Shown piece by piece: positions 24,592-32,189 of a stretch of DNA of 48,294 nucleotides. The stretch comes from F1-120-MAGs238 sp964484185 (GTDB lineage Bacteria; Planctomycetota; Phycisphaerae; Phycisphaerales; UBA1924). Within the stretch, counting starts at the first letter, position 1. Every line of letters begins with the position of its first letter. Under the pieces are notes generated by a model, which was not told the origin of the DNA, did no database searches, and saw nothing but the letters and a program-made list of their open reading frames with translations. The position numbers were made by a program, and so were the translations under genes. The stretch spans positions 1 through 48,294 of the forward strand of contig CAZAEQ010000034.1 of the NCBI GenBank assembly GCA_964484185.1, given 5' to 3'.

Positions 24592-25358
24592 GCGACGTTC
24601 TCTCCGCTCGCGGTGTGAATAAGTCTTTCGGCGGACTCAAGGCGGTCCAGGATTTTTCGCTTGCGCTTGGACCGGGTTCGCTGCAAGGGTTGATCGGTCC
24701 TAACGGCGCCGGGAAGACCACGGCGTTCAATCTGCTCACTGGTGTGTATGAACCAGACAGTGGCGAGATCTCGCTCGCTGGCAAAGACATCCTGGGGAAG
24801 AAACCCAGCGAAATCGCGGCGATCGGGATGGCCCGCACGTTCCAGAACATTCGTCTCTTTGGCAATCTTTCGGTGCTCGACAATGTCAAGATTGCGTGCC
24901 ACCTGCGCGTAAAGCACACGATGATGGGCGCGGTGGTGCGGACGATGCTGCATCGGCGCGAAGAGGCTGAGATTGAAGCGCGTTCGCACGAACTGCTCAA
25001 GATTTTCGATCTTGATGATCGCGTGAATGAAGAAGCTCGCAACTTGGCGTATGGCGATCAGCGGCGGCTTGAGATTGCCCGCGCGATTGCGACCGATCCC
25101 AAAGTGCTGCTGCTGGATGAGCCCGCGGCGGGCATGAACCCGCAAGAGAAGATCGCGCTGAAGGGGTTGATTCGCAAGGTGCGCGATCAGTTCAAGTTGA
25201 CCGTGTTGTTGATTGAGCACGATATGGGTGTGGTCATGGACTTGTGCGAGAAGATCACCGTGCTTGATCATGGGCAGACGATCGCTGTGGGCACGCCGCA
25301 GGAAGTGCAGAATAACCCCAAGGTCATCGAGGCGTATCTGGGTGTGGAGAGCGAGTAA
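24588..25358 (+). CDS. livG: Branched-chain amino-acid ABC transporter ATP-binding protein LivG-like
   Basis: ATG 24588 is chosen because AGGAGG lies at 24576-24581 and it overlaps the livM stop. The 256-residue product has Walker A GPNGAGKTT (37-45), a Q-loop region ARTFQNIRLF, signature LAYGDQRRLEIARAI, Walker B VLLLDEPAAGMNP and the switch His in LLIEHDMG. The LivG-specific AGMNP and C-terminal VIEAYLG are present. It hydrolyses ATP on the cytoplasmic face to power import. Its stop overlaps the livF start by one base (TAATG). Confidence 0.95.
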   Translation: MSDVLSARGVNKSFGGLKAVQDFSLALGPGSLQGLIGPNGAGKTTAFNLLTGVYEPDSGEISLAGKDILGKKPSEIAAIGMARTFQNIRLFGNLSVLDNVKIACHLRVKHTMMGAVVRTMLHRREEAEIEARSHELLKIFDLDDRVNEEARNLAYGDQRRLEIARAIATDPKVLLLDEPAAGMNPQEKIALKGLIRKVRDQFKLTVLLIEHDMGVVMDLCEKITVLDHGQTIAVGTPQEVQNNPKVIEAYLGVESE

Positions 25359-26131
25359 TGTCTATACAAATTCCCATGCACTCGACTACGACCAGGACAA
25401 GTCCACCAACGACACGTTCGATGCTTTCGCTCAAGAACGTAGTGGTGAAGTACGGCGCGATCCAGGCTCTGCACGGTATTTCGCTGGATGTGAATCAGGG
25501 AGAGATTGTCACGCTGATCGGCTGCAATGGTGCGGGGAAGTCCACAACGCTGCGTGCGACATCCGGCCTTGTTCGCCCGCACAGCGGCACGATTACATTT
25601 GAAGGTCAGGATATTTCAGGGACGCCGCCGCATGAGATTGTGCAGCTGGGTTTGATCCAATCGCCCGAAGGCCGCGGCGTGTTTCCGAATATGACGGTCG
25701 CGGAGAATCTGGATCTTGGTGCGTTTACGCGCCGGGATACGGCAGGAATCAAAGCTGATATGGAGAAGGGGCTGCATCTGTTCCCGCGCTTACGCGAGCG
25801 ATTCAATCAACTTGCGGGCACGCTTTCAGGCGGTGAGCAGCAGATGCTGGCGATCGCGCGAGCATTGCTTTCGCGACCGAAGCTGCTGCTGCTCGATGAG
25901 CCATCGCTGGGCCTGGCTCCGCAGGTTGTGCAGACGATTTTCAAGATCATCAAAGACATCAACGCCAGCGGCACGACGATCTTGCTGGTTGAGCAGAACG
26001 CGAATATGGCGCTGAAGGTTGCGAATCGCGCGTATGTGTTGGAGACGGGGCAGATTGTGAATGAGGGCGATGCCAAGAAACTTGCCGCGAGCGATGAGAT
26101 TCGCAAGGCATACCTGGGCGTCGGGCAATAA
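25358..26131 (+). CDS. livF: Branched-chain amino-acid ABC transporter ATP-binding protein LivF-like
   Basis: A 257-residue ATPase with Walker A GCNGAGKST (55-63; Pro of the usual GPNG is Cys here), SPEGRGVFPNMTVAENL, signature LSGGEQQMLAIARAL, Walker B LLLLDEPSLGLAP and LLVEQNA. The first 21 residues (SIQIPMHSTTTRTSPP) are unusual for LivF. Met22 (25421) gives the standard N-terminus MLSLKNVVVKYG, so the true start may be there. It is last in the liv cluster; no substrate-binding protein follows. It converges on the SRPBCC gene after 21 bp. Confidence 0.94.
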   Translation: MSIQIPMHSTTTRTSPPTTRSMLSLKNVVVKYGAIQALHGISLDVNQGEIVTLIGCNGAGKSTTLRATSGLVRPHSGTITFEGQDISGTPPHEIVQLGLIQSPEGRGVFPNMTVAENLDLGAFTRRDTAGIKADMEKGLHLFPRLRERFNQLAGTLSGGEQQMLAIARALLSRPKLLLLDEPSLGLAPQVVQTIFKIIKDINASGTTILLVEQNANMALKVANRAYVLETGQIVNEGDAKKLAASDEIRKAYLGVGQ

Positions 26132-26152
26132 TAGCGAGCGTGTACCTGCTGC

Positions 26153-26611
26153 TTAGGGAATTTCGGGTTCTACAAGCGCTGTGAGCATCGACAGCGATTC
26201 CTGCCAGCCCAAGTAACACATTTCGGCAGGGACTACGTCGGGCACGCCTTCCTGTGTGATCGAGAGTTCGGTGCCGCAGAGGACCTTGCGGAAGGTGATG
26301 GTCATTGCCATTTTGCCTGGCATATTTGGGTCGTCGAACGCATCGGAATAGCGAAGCAGTTCGCCGGGCTTCACATCGGAGTAGATGCCGCCGAATGAGT
26401 GGGATTGGCCTGTGTTGAAGTTCTTGAAGGACATCTTGTATGACCCGCCCGGGCGAACGTCGATGGAGTGAACCTCGGCGACGAAGCCGTGGGGTGCCAT
26501 CCATTTGACCAGGGCGAGCGGGTCAGTGAACGCGCGGAAAAGGCGATCGGGCGGGCACTTGATGACGCGGTGGAGTTTGATGGTTGATGGCACGTGAAAA
26601 GGATATGGCAC
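26153..26611 (-). CDS. SRPBCC / AHSA1-like domain protein
   Basis: A 152-residue protein with the AHSA1 pattern: PPDRLFRAFTDPLALVKWMAP, VRPGGSYKMSF, GGIYSDVKPGELLRYSDAF, a TITFRKVLCGTELSITQEGVP strand pair and the C-terminal helix GWQESLSMLTALVE. It forms a helix-grip fold with a ligand cavity; the bound ligand is unknown. The start is GTG 26611 or GTG 26593, neither with a good ribosome site. It shares a strand with nuoG, 44 bp upstream, but no functional link is evident. Confidence 0.88.
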   Translation of the reverse strand: MPYPFHVPSTIKLHRVIKCPPDRLFRAFTDPLALVKWMAPHGFVAEVHSIDVRPGGSYKMSFKNFNTGQSHSFGGIYSDVKPGELLRYSDAFDDPNMPGKMAMTITFRKVLCGTELSITQEGVPDVVPAEMCYLGWQESLSMLTALVEPEIP

Positions 26612-26655
26612 CGCGAATCACGCGGCAATGGCCAACACTTATGCCAAATGCTCTC

Positions 26656-28413
26656 TCAAATTTCGATCGTTTCCATGTCAGGCTTCTGCTGCGCCTCGAC
26701 GGATGGATATGACACGCCGGTGTTGAAGATCGCCAGCGTTGGATTCGCTGCCATGCGGTGGCGGATGTTGGCTGCGTTGTAAAGCTCAGCGTGCTCGCTG
26801 GCGGGGATGTTCTCGGCTTGGCCGCCGAATTTGACGAGATTGAGGAGGTCCAGTGCCATTTGGCCTTCAGCGCGTGCGCCATCGCGGACAGGAATCGCGG
26901 CTTCGAACGCCTGGATCTGGTTGCGGGCGTTTTCGAATGTGCCGGCTTTTTCTGCCCAGGTTGCGCTGGGGAGAAGGACATCGACTTGTTCAGCTAAGCG
27001 GCTCTTGAGTGTGTCCATGAGGACGATGAACTTACCGCCGAGCGAGGTCGCGAGATTGGCTGGTGCCCAGTCGCTTGGGTAGTTGCCGGTGAGGAGCACT
27101 GCGCCGATATTGGATGCGCCTGTGCCGTGACCAAGTGACTTGAGGAAGTCATCGAAAGAAAGAACCTGGCCGCCGAGGGACTCAAGAGCGCGGCGCACGC
27201 CGCGGGAATTGGGGCATTTCTCGGCGAAGATAGTGAATGGCTTGCGGCCGCCTTCAACGGGATTGAGCGTGGCGGTGGGGCCGGGCGGAGTTGTGTTGTT
27301 CTTGAAAGTCTTGTCCTGACCGTTAATCGGGATAGGACCGACAGCGAGCACAGCTTGCGAATCGATGGAGCGGGCGAGCGAACCGAGCAGGTAGGCCTCT
27401 TCGCAGGAGAGCATTGGGCTGACCATGACGGCGAGGCGCTTGCCGGACTGCGTTGCCTTCTTGAATCCATCGATCGCGACTTCGTAGGCGCGGATGAAAT
27501 CAGATTCAGTGAGAGTCCCAAACTGCTTGCGCTGTGGGGTATTCAAACGGTCAGGCGAATTGATGAACTTCCAGCCATAGCGGACTTCATCAGTAATCCA
27601 CCAGGTGTTGACCGCCATGTTGGTGCGGGGCTTAAGGCGATACACCTTGCCTTCGTTGTGTTCAATGTAGATGTTGTCGCCCGAGGCGGTGATGCCATCG
27701 ATGCTGGGAGTGCTCTTGAGGAACCAGACGCGCTGAGCAAAGAGGAAGTCTTTGTCGAGCAGAGCACCGACTGGGCACAGGTCAACCACGTTGGCAGAGA
27801 GTTCGTTGGCGAGGGGGATGCCGGGGAAGACATCGATTTCTTCGCGGTTGCCGCGGCCCAGAATCATGAGCTCAGAAGTCTCGGCGACTTCAGCTGTGAA
27901 GCGGACGCAGCGGGTACACATGATGCAGCGGTCGGCGTACAGAAAGATGTGCGGGCCAATGTCCTTCTTTGGGTTCTTGACCTTTTCTTCTTCGAAGCGG
28001 CTGGTGCCGCGTCCATAGACGTAGCTGTAATCCTGGAGGTAACACTCGCCAGCCTGATCGCAAACCGGGCAATCGAGCGGATGGTTGATGAGCAGGTATT
28101 CCATCACCGCTTTTTGATTGGCGATGGCTTTTGGGGAGTCGCTGAAAACGACCATGCCATCCATGCAGGTCTGCTGGCAGGAGGGGAGAAGCTTGCCACC
28201 CATGAAGGGTTCGCTGACCCCGGTCTTGGCGTTAGGCGCCCAGCATTCGACGAGGCAGATGCGGCAGTTGGCCGCGACAGAAAGCCCATCGTGGTAGCAA
28301 TACTGCGGAATCTCAGCGCCCTGGCCGCTGTGATGCAGGCGATTGGCAACCTGGAGGATGGTTTCCCCGGCCTTAAAGTCAGTCTTCACGCCATTGATGG
28401 TGATAGTCGGCAT
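26656..28413 (-). CDS. nuoG: NADH-quinone oxidoreductase subunit G (NuoG-like), iron-sulfur subunit
   Basis: The start at 28413 gives MPTITINGVKTDFKAGETIL, the standard NuoG N-terminus, for 585 residues. Fe-S ligands are visible in order: 2Fe-2S C39, C50, C53, C79; the His-ligated cluster H111-x3-C115-x2-C118-x5-C124; and the 4Fe-4S C163, C166, C169 with C213 in LCPVGAL. The C-terminal half is a molybdopterin-oxidoreductase-like domain (WWITDEVRYGW, VLLTGNYPSDW, LPSATWAEKAGTFEN) without a cofactor role in complex I. It passes electrons from NADH toward quinone. It is shorter than E. coli NuoG (about 900), nearer the mitochondrial type. No other nuo gene is present nearby. It is divergent from ggt (85-bp gap). 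Confidence 0.93.
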   Translation of the reverse strand: MPTITINGVKTDFKAGETILQVANRLHHSGQGAEIPQYCYHDGLSVAANCRICLVECWAPNAKTGVSEPFMGGKLLPSCQQTCMDGMVVFSDSPKAIANQKAVMEYLLINHPLDCPVCDQAGECYLQDYSYVYGRGTSRFEEEKVKNPKKDIGPHIFLYADRCIMCTRCVRFTAEVAETSELMILGRGNREEIDVFPGIPLANELSANVVDLCPVGALLDKDFLFAQRVWFLKSTPSIDGITASGDNIYIEHNEGKVYRLKPRTNMAVNTWWITDEVRYGWKFINSPDRLNTPQRKQFGTLTESDFIRAYEVAIDGFKKATQSGKRLAVMVSPMLSCEEAYLLGSLARSIDSQAVLAVGPIPINGQDKTFKNNTTPPGPTATLNPVEGGRKPFTIFAEKCPNSRGVRRALESLGGQVLSFDDFLKSLGHGTGASNIGAVLLTGNYPSDWAPANLATSLGGKFIVLMDTLKSRLAEQVDVLLPSATWAEKAGTFENARNQIQAFEAAIPVRDGARAEGQMALDLLNLVKFGGQAENIPASEHAELYNAANIRHRMAANPTLAIFNTGVSYPSVEAQQKPDMETIEI

Positions 28414-28498
28414 AAGCGGGCGGATGGTAGGGAGTTGGGGGGCGGCCGGGAAGGGATGAAGCGGGGAAGTTTGGTGACTTTGGAGGTACGCTTTCCCC

Positions 28499-30214
28499 AT
28501 GCCACTCGCCATTTCTGCCGTTTCTGCGTGTGTTTCGATCGCTGTCTGTGCGCATGCTCCATTCCCGCGCGGGGCTGTCGCAGCAGATCATGAACTGGCA
28601 TCGCAGGCTGGGGCCGAGATTCTGCAAGCGGGAGGAAACGCGGTTGATGCCGCAGTTGCAACGAGTTTTGCGCTATCGGTAGTTCGGCCCTATTCCTGCG
28701 GCATCGGTGGCGGCGGATTTATGGTGATCCACCTGTCGGACAAGCACGCCAAGGGGCCGCTAAATACGGCGATTAACTATCGCGAGTTTTCGCCCAAGGC
28801 AGTGACGGCGAATACGTATGTGGATGACCCGGACCCCAAGGCGTCGGAGCATGGCGGCAAGGCGGTGGCGGTTCCGGGGACTGTTGCGGGGTTGCTCTTT
28901 GCGCTTGAGAAATATGGAACGATGTCTCGGACACAGGTGCTGACGCCGGCGATTCGACTTGCGGAGGAAGGGTTTGTGGTGGACAAGCACTATCAGGGAA
29001 GCGCGAAAGATGTGATCGCCGATTTCACAAAGAACCCGGAATATGCGAAGAGGTTTGGGCCACTGTATTCGAAGTACCTTCATGATGGGAAAATCCGCGC
29101 AGGTGACACGGTTCGAGTATCGAGGCAGGCCGAGACGTTTCGCCGAATCGAGCGGCAAGGCTCGAAGGGTTATTATCAAGGCGAAGTTGGTGCGGCAATT
29201 GTGAGCGCTGTGCAGGCTGATCGTGGATATTTGACACAGGAAGACCTGAACAGTTTTTCAGTGCGTGAGATGGCGCCGCTGACGATGGAGCTATCGGAGC
29301 ATCGCACGGTGTTGACCATGCCGCCGCCAAGTTCGGGCGGAATTGCGTTAGTACAGACGCTTGCGGTGATGGATCAATTACATACGAGACTTGCAGATTC
29401 GGGCGGCTTGGGCGCGCACAATTCGAATCGGTATGTGCACTTGGCGACAGAGACGCTAACGCACGCATTCGCGGATCGGTCGCGGTTTCTGAATGACCCG
29501 GAATGTCCAACGTGTCCAAAGGTGGATGTCGCGGGGCTCACAGATTCGGCAATGCTGGCGGCACGAGCGAAATCGATCAATCCGGAGACCAAAACGGTTC
29601 ACACCAATTTCGGAGTGCAGCAGAAAGATGATGGCGGGACAAGTCATTTCTGCGTCGTTGACGAACAGGGAAACGCTGTGGCGTGCACCGAGACTATTAA
29701 CTTGGTGTTTGGTTCATTGCTGATGGTTGAGAAATTCGGAATCGTGCTCAATAACCAGATGGATGATTTCACAACTCAGCCGGGAAAGCCAAATGCGTTT
29801 GGACTGACGCAGTCGCCGAGGAATGCGCCTGCGCCGCTCAAGAGGCCGCTGTCGAGCATGACTCCGACGGTGATACTCAAAGATGGGCAACCTGAAATAG
29901 TTGCGGGAGCATCGGGTGGACCTCGAATTATTTCCGGGACGATTGAATCGATTTTGAACGTGCTCTATTTCGACAAGTCGGCGGAAGAGGCAGTGGGGCT
30001 GCCGCGGTTTCATCATCAATATCTGCCGGACAACCTCGAGTTCGAAGAATTCTGGAGCGATGCAGCACGCGATGAGGCAATGCAGAAGCTGGGATACACA
30101 CTCAGCACAACCAAAGCGGTGGGCAATGTGCAGTTGATTCGCAGAGACAAAGCCGGGAAGGGGCTTAATGCTGCAAGTGACCCGCGTAAGGGCGGCACGC
30201 CAGCAGGAAACTAG
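28499..30214 (+). CDS. ggt: Gamma-glutamyltranspeptidase (Ntn-hydrolase)
   Basis: A 571-residue protein with a signal-like N-terminus (AISAVSACVSIAVCAHA/P) and GGAGG-like ribosome site GGAGG at about 28482. The large-subunit features are AAVATSFALSVVRPYSCGIGGGGFM and AVPGTVAGL. The autocatalytic cleavage site is D-G-G-T381-S-H-F, with Thr381 the new N-terminal nucleophile. The small subunit has NAVACTETINLVFGS, PLSSMTPTVILKDG and the C-terminal SDPRKGGTPAG. It cleaves gamma-glutamyl bonds (glutathione and analogues) in the periplasm. It is slightly unusual in having no Arg/Ser lid that I can identify with confidence. It converges on rsmD with a 12-bp gap. Confidence 0.95.
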   Translation: MPLAISAVSACVSIAVCAHAPFPRGAVAADHELASQAGAEILQAGGNAVDAAVATSFALSVVRPYSCGIGGGGFMVIHLSDKHAKGPLNTAINYREFSPKAVTANTYVDDPDPKASEHGGKAVAVPGTVAGLLFALEKYGTMSRTQVLTPAIRLAEEGFVVDKHYQGSAKDVIADFTKNPEYAKRFGPLYSKYLHDGKIRAGDTVRVSRQAETFRRIERQGSKGYYQGEVGAAIVSAVQADRGYLTQEDLNSFSVREMAPLTMELSEHRTVLTMPPPSSGGIALVQTLAVMDQLHTRLADSGGLGAHNSNRYVHLATETLTHAFADRSRFLNDPECPTCPKVDVAGLTDSAMLAARAKSINPETKTVHTNFGVQQKDDGGTSHFCVVDEQGNAVACTETINLVFGSLLMVEKFGIVLNNQMDDFTTQPGKPNAFGLTQSPRNAPAPLKRPLSSMTPTVILKDGQPEIVAGASGGPRIISGTIESILNVLYFDKSAEEAVGLPRFHHQYLPDNLEFEEFWSDAARDEAMQKLGYTLSTTKAVGNVQLIRRDKAGKGLNAASDPRKGGTPAGN

Positions 30215-30226
30215 GCGATTTTCCGC

Positions 30227-31105
30227 CTATTCCTTCATGTATAGATGCACAGCCATTGTGCCGTAGATATGCGTCTCGGGCCCCTTCGCGCCAATGAGCT
30301 TTACGCTCACTGGCTCGCCCACAGTCTCGGGCGGCGGCGCACTGGTATTGGCCGCAGCGGATGCAATGGCAGCTTGTGCTTCATCGAGTGCATCGAGCTT
30401 GTCTATCTCTTCATCGGTGAGTGAGTCCAGATCAAGTTCAACGTACTCGCTGGTCTCATCACCATCGCCCAGATCAATTGGCTCCGGTTCTGCAGGCTTC
30501 TTCTTGAGCTTTTTTTCGCGTTCCTCACGCTCAAGCTCGCGCATACTCCAGCGCTTGCCACCCTTCTTGCGTTTTGGTTGTGGTTCAGGAGCTTCCTCCT
30601 GATTGGGCCCAAAGAAAAATGGGTGCGGCACGCGGAGAACCAGAAAGCCATCATCAGAGAGACACTGAACCAGTTTCTCCGCCTGGAGTTTCACACGCTG
30701 CCAGCCGAGCGGTTCCTGGACCATCGGGTATGGCGGATCGAGCAGCACCAACGTCACAGGTCGCGGGCATCGTGAAAGCGCACCTGCGCCGAGTGCATCG
30801 CCTTCAAAGATCTCGATCTTTTCGAGTACGCCCAGGTTCTCGGCGTTCTGGCGCAGGACCTTGGCCATTGCCTTGTCCTTCTCCACGAACACGGCTTTGG
30901 CTGCGCCGCGGCTGATCGCCTCGAGTCCGAAGCTGCCCGTGCCGGAGAAGGTATCGAAGATCATGGCATCTTGAGTGTGGCCGCGGAAGAGGCCGAAAAG
31001 CGATTCGCGGACGCGCGCGGGCATCGGCCGCGTAATAGCGGTTTCGGGCGGCGAGAGAAGGCGGCGACCACGAAGTTCGCCACCGATGATGCGCATGTGA
31101 GACAT
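30227..31105 (-). CDS. rsmD: 16S rRNA (guanine-N2)-methyltransferase RsmD with a charged insertion
   Basis: The start at 31105 (MSHMRIIGGELRGRRL) gives 292 residues; Met4 at 31096 is equally possible. Motifs are RVRESLFGLF, the SAM loop FDTFSGTGSFGLEAISRGA (50-68), VEKDKAM and the catalytic DPPY at 123-126 in VLLDPPYPMV (NPPY-type site). RsmD methylates G966 of 16S rRNA in E. coli. The family is usually ~190 residues. Here about 95 Lys/Glu/Asp-rich residues (about 166-262, from NQEEAPEPQPKRKKGG to SAPPPETVGE) are inserted before the final strand pair SVKLIGAKGPETHIYGTM. The charged segment is predicted to be disordered or coiled coil. It is downstream of an intrinsic terminator serving the next gene. 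Confidence 0.9.
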   Translation of the reverse strand: MSHMRIIGGELRGRRLLSPPETAITRPMPARVRESLFGLFRGHTQDAMIFDTFSGTGSFGLEAISRGAAKAVFVEKDKAMAKVLRQNAENLGVLEKIEIFEGDALGAGALSRCPRPVTLVLLDPPYPMVQEPLGWQRVKLQAEKLVQCLSDDGFLVLRVPHPFFFGPNQEEAPEPQPKRKKGGKRWSMRELEREEREKKLKKKPAEPEPIDLGDGDETSEYVELDLDSLTDEEIDKLDALDEAQAAIASAAANTSAPPPETVGEPVSVKLIGAKGPETHIYGTMAVHLYMKE

Positions 31106-31133
31106 AGGCAGAGGATAGTTCGAGTAAACCGGG

Positions 31134-31171
31134 AAAAAACAAACCCGTCGATGCGTACATCGAGCGGGTTT
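31134..31171 (-). terminator. Rho-independent terminator for the gene at 31209-31859
   Basis: On the minus strand AAACCCG pairs with CGGGTTT (+ coordinates 31165-31171 and 31141-31147), with an inner CGATG/CATCG stem, a short bulge and a 4-nt loop. It is followed by a GTTTTTT tract (+ strand AAAAAAC at 31134-31140). It lies 38 bp beyond the stop of the unknown gene and 29 bp before rsmD, separating the two transcripts. Confidence 0.85.
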
Positions 31172-31208
31172 GCTCCCTCTTTGTCGGGGTCGACGCGATC
31201 TGGAAGTT

Positions 31209-31859
31209 TCAGGTCCAGAGCGTGTCGATGTTGTATCTGATAAAACTGGGGTTCTGAATACCGGTGACAACAGACCAGAACGGTTCGCCGCCATCGTCAT
31301 CTGGAGCCCAGAGATTGAACTGGCTGGCCGGGTCTTCGCCGTAAAGATCGAGCAGGCTTGAACCCAGGAAGATGGCTCGCTGCAGGAACAGCAGGTCATC
31401 GGTGACGTACTCAGCTTCTGCTGCGACACCCGCAATGCAATCTGCGAGGCGGCCAAAGAGCTGGCGATTTGCTTTCAGAAGCACATCTGCATCGTGCCAG
31501 ATGTAATAGCGATACTTGCTGGGAGTTCTGACTGCATTGACCGAGCGTTGACGCAAAAGGCTTGTGATACCCATCGACCCATCAATGCGGCGGAGAAGCT
31601 GAGGACCCGGAATCTGGCGTTCAATCTGCACGCAGAAGGAATCCAGATCGGTGATGAATTGACCGTGAAGAATGCAGACTTCGGTGTCGCGCTGGCGCGA
31701 CAGAAACGATGCGAGCGCACTTGCGAACTCAACCCGGCGTCTTGGAAACTCCGAAAAGGCAACCAGGTGCGCCTCATCCGTGAGTTGTACGATTTCAGGC
31801 TGCCACTCAATTGGCTTGAGCGGTAGCCCAGAATGTTTTGGAAGCGCACTCATACCCAC
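31209..31859 (-). CDS. Conserved-looking hypothetical protein
   Basis: A 216-residue cytoplasmic protein with no signal peptide or membrane helix. It starts GTG 31859 (AAGGA six bases upstream) or ATG 31853. Structured segments include EVCILHGQFITDLDSFCVQI, KYRYYIWHDADVLLKAN, YVTDDLLFLQRAIFLG and a C-terminal GEPFWSVVTGIQNPSFIRYN. The alternation of strands and helices recalls a P-loop-like alpha/beta fold, but no Walker A motif is present. I do not recognise the family. It has its own intrinsic terminator. It lies 330 bp downstream of metH on the same strand, so it is probably a separate transcript. Confidence 0.6.
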   Translation of the reverse strand: MGMSALPKHSGLPLKPIEWQPEIVQLTDEAHLVAFSEFPRRRVEFASALASFLSRQRDTEVCILHGQFITDLDSFCVQIERQIPGPQLLRRIDGSMGITSLLRQRSVNAVRTPSKYRYYIWHDADVLLKANRQLFGRLADCIAGVAAEAEYVTDDLLFLQRAIFLGSSLLDLYGEDPASQFNLWAPDDDGGEPFWSVVTGIQNPSFIRYNIDTLWT

Positions 31860-32189
31860 GGCCCATCCTTCAGAGCGTCTACACCACCCTGACTGTTTGG
31901 CCGGCCCCCCCGGTTACCCTCACAGGTCCCACCCTGTAGAGTCATCCCAAACCCCGTTCCTACAACACAAATATGCACGGTAATTGCGCCGATGCCATCT
32001 TTTCGATGTTCTAGGCCTCAAAAACCGGATATTCCTACCACCTTATTGGACCAACAAGTTGTCGGTTATAGGACAGTGTCGCTATTCTACCCTAAATAGG
32101 TGGTCACCACAAGTGGGGTGACCCCAAATTAACAATTCTGGACAGGGAAGATCGGTCTAGTGCTTCGCTTTGAGATTAGACAAACCGGT
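31860..32189. other. 330-bp intergenic region between metH and the unknown gene
   Basis: No coding frame with credible codon use is seen. It contains GGTCACC/GGTGACC (32102-32108/32117-32123), a 7-bp inverted repeat with an 8-nt loop that could be an operator or weak terminator for metH. A near-palindrome, CCAACAAGTTGTCGG, lies at about 32051-32065. The region must hold the metH 3' end and the promoter of the gene at 31209-31859. I cannot place a confident -35/-10 pair. Confidence 0.5.

Noticed and set aside
25213..25602. Alternative plus-strand frame across the livG/livF junction
   Set aside because: It overlaps two clear ABC ATPases out of frame; the TAATG overlap explains the junction.
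12231..32074. 13-bp word TCGGTTATAGGAC near 12.23 kb (minus) and at 32062-32074 (plus) as a shared regulatory site
   Set aside because: In 48 kb read on both strands, many identical 13-mer pairs are expected by chance, and the flanks do not match.
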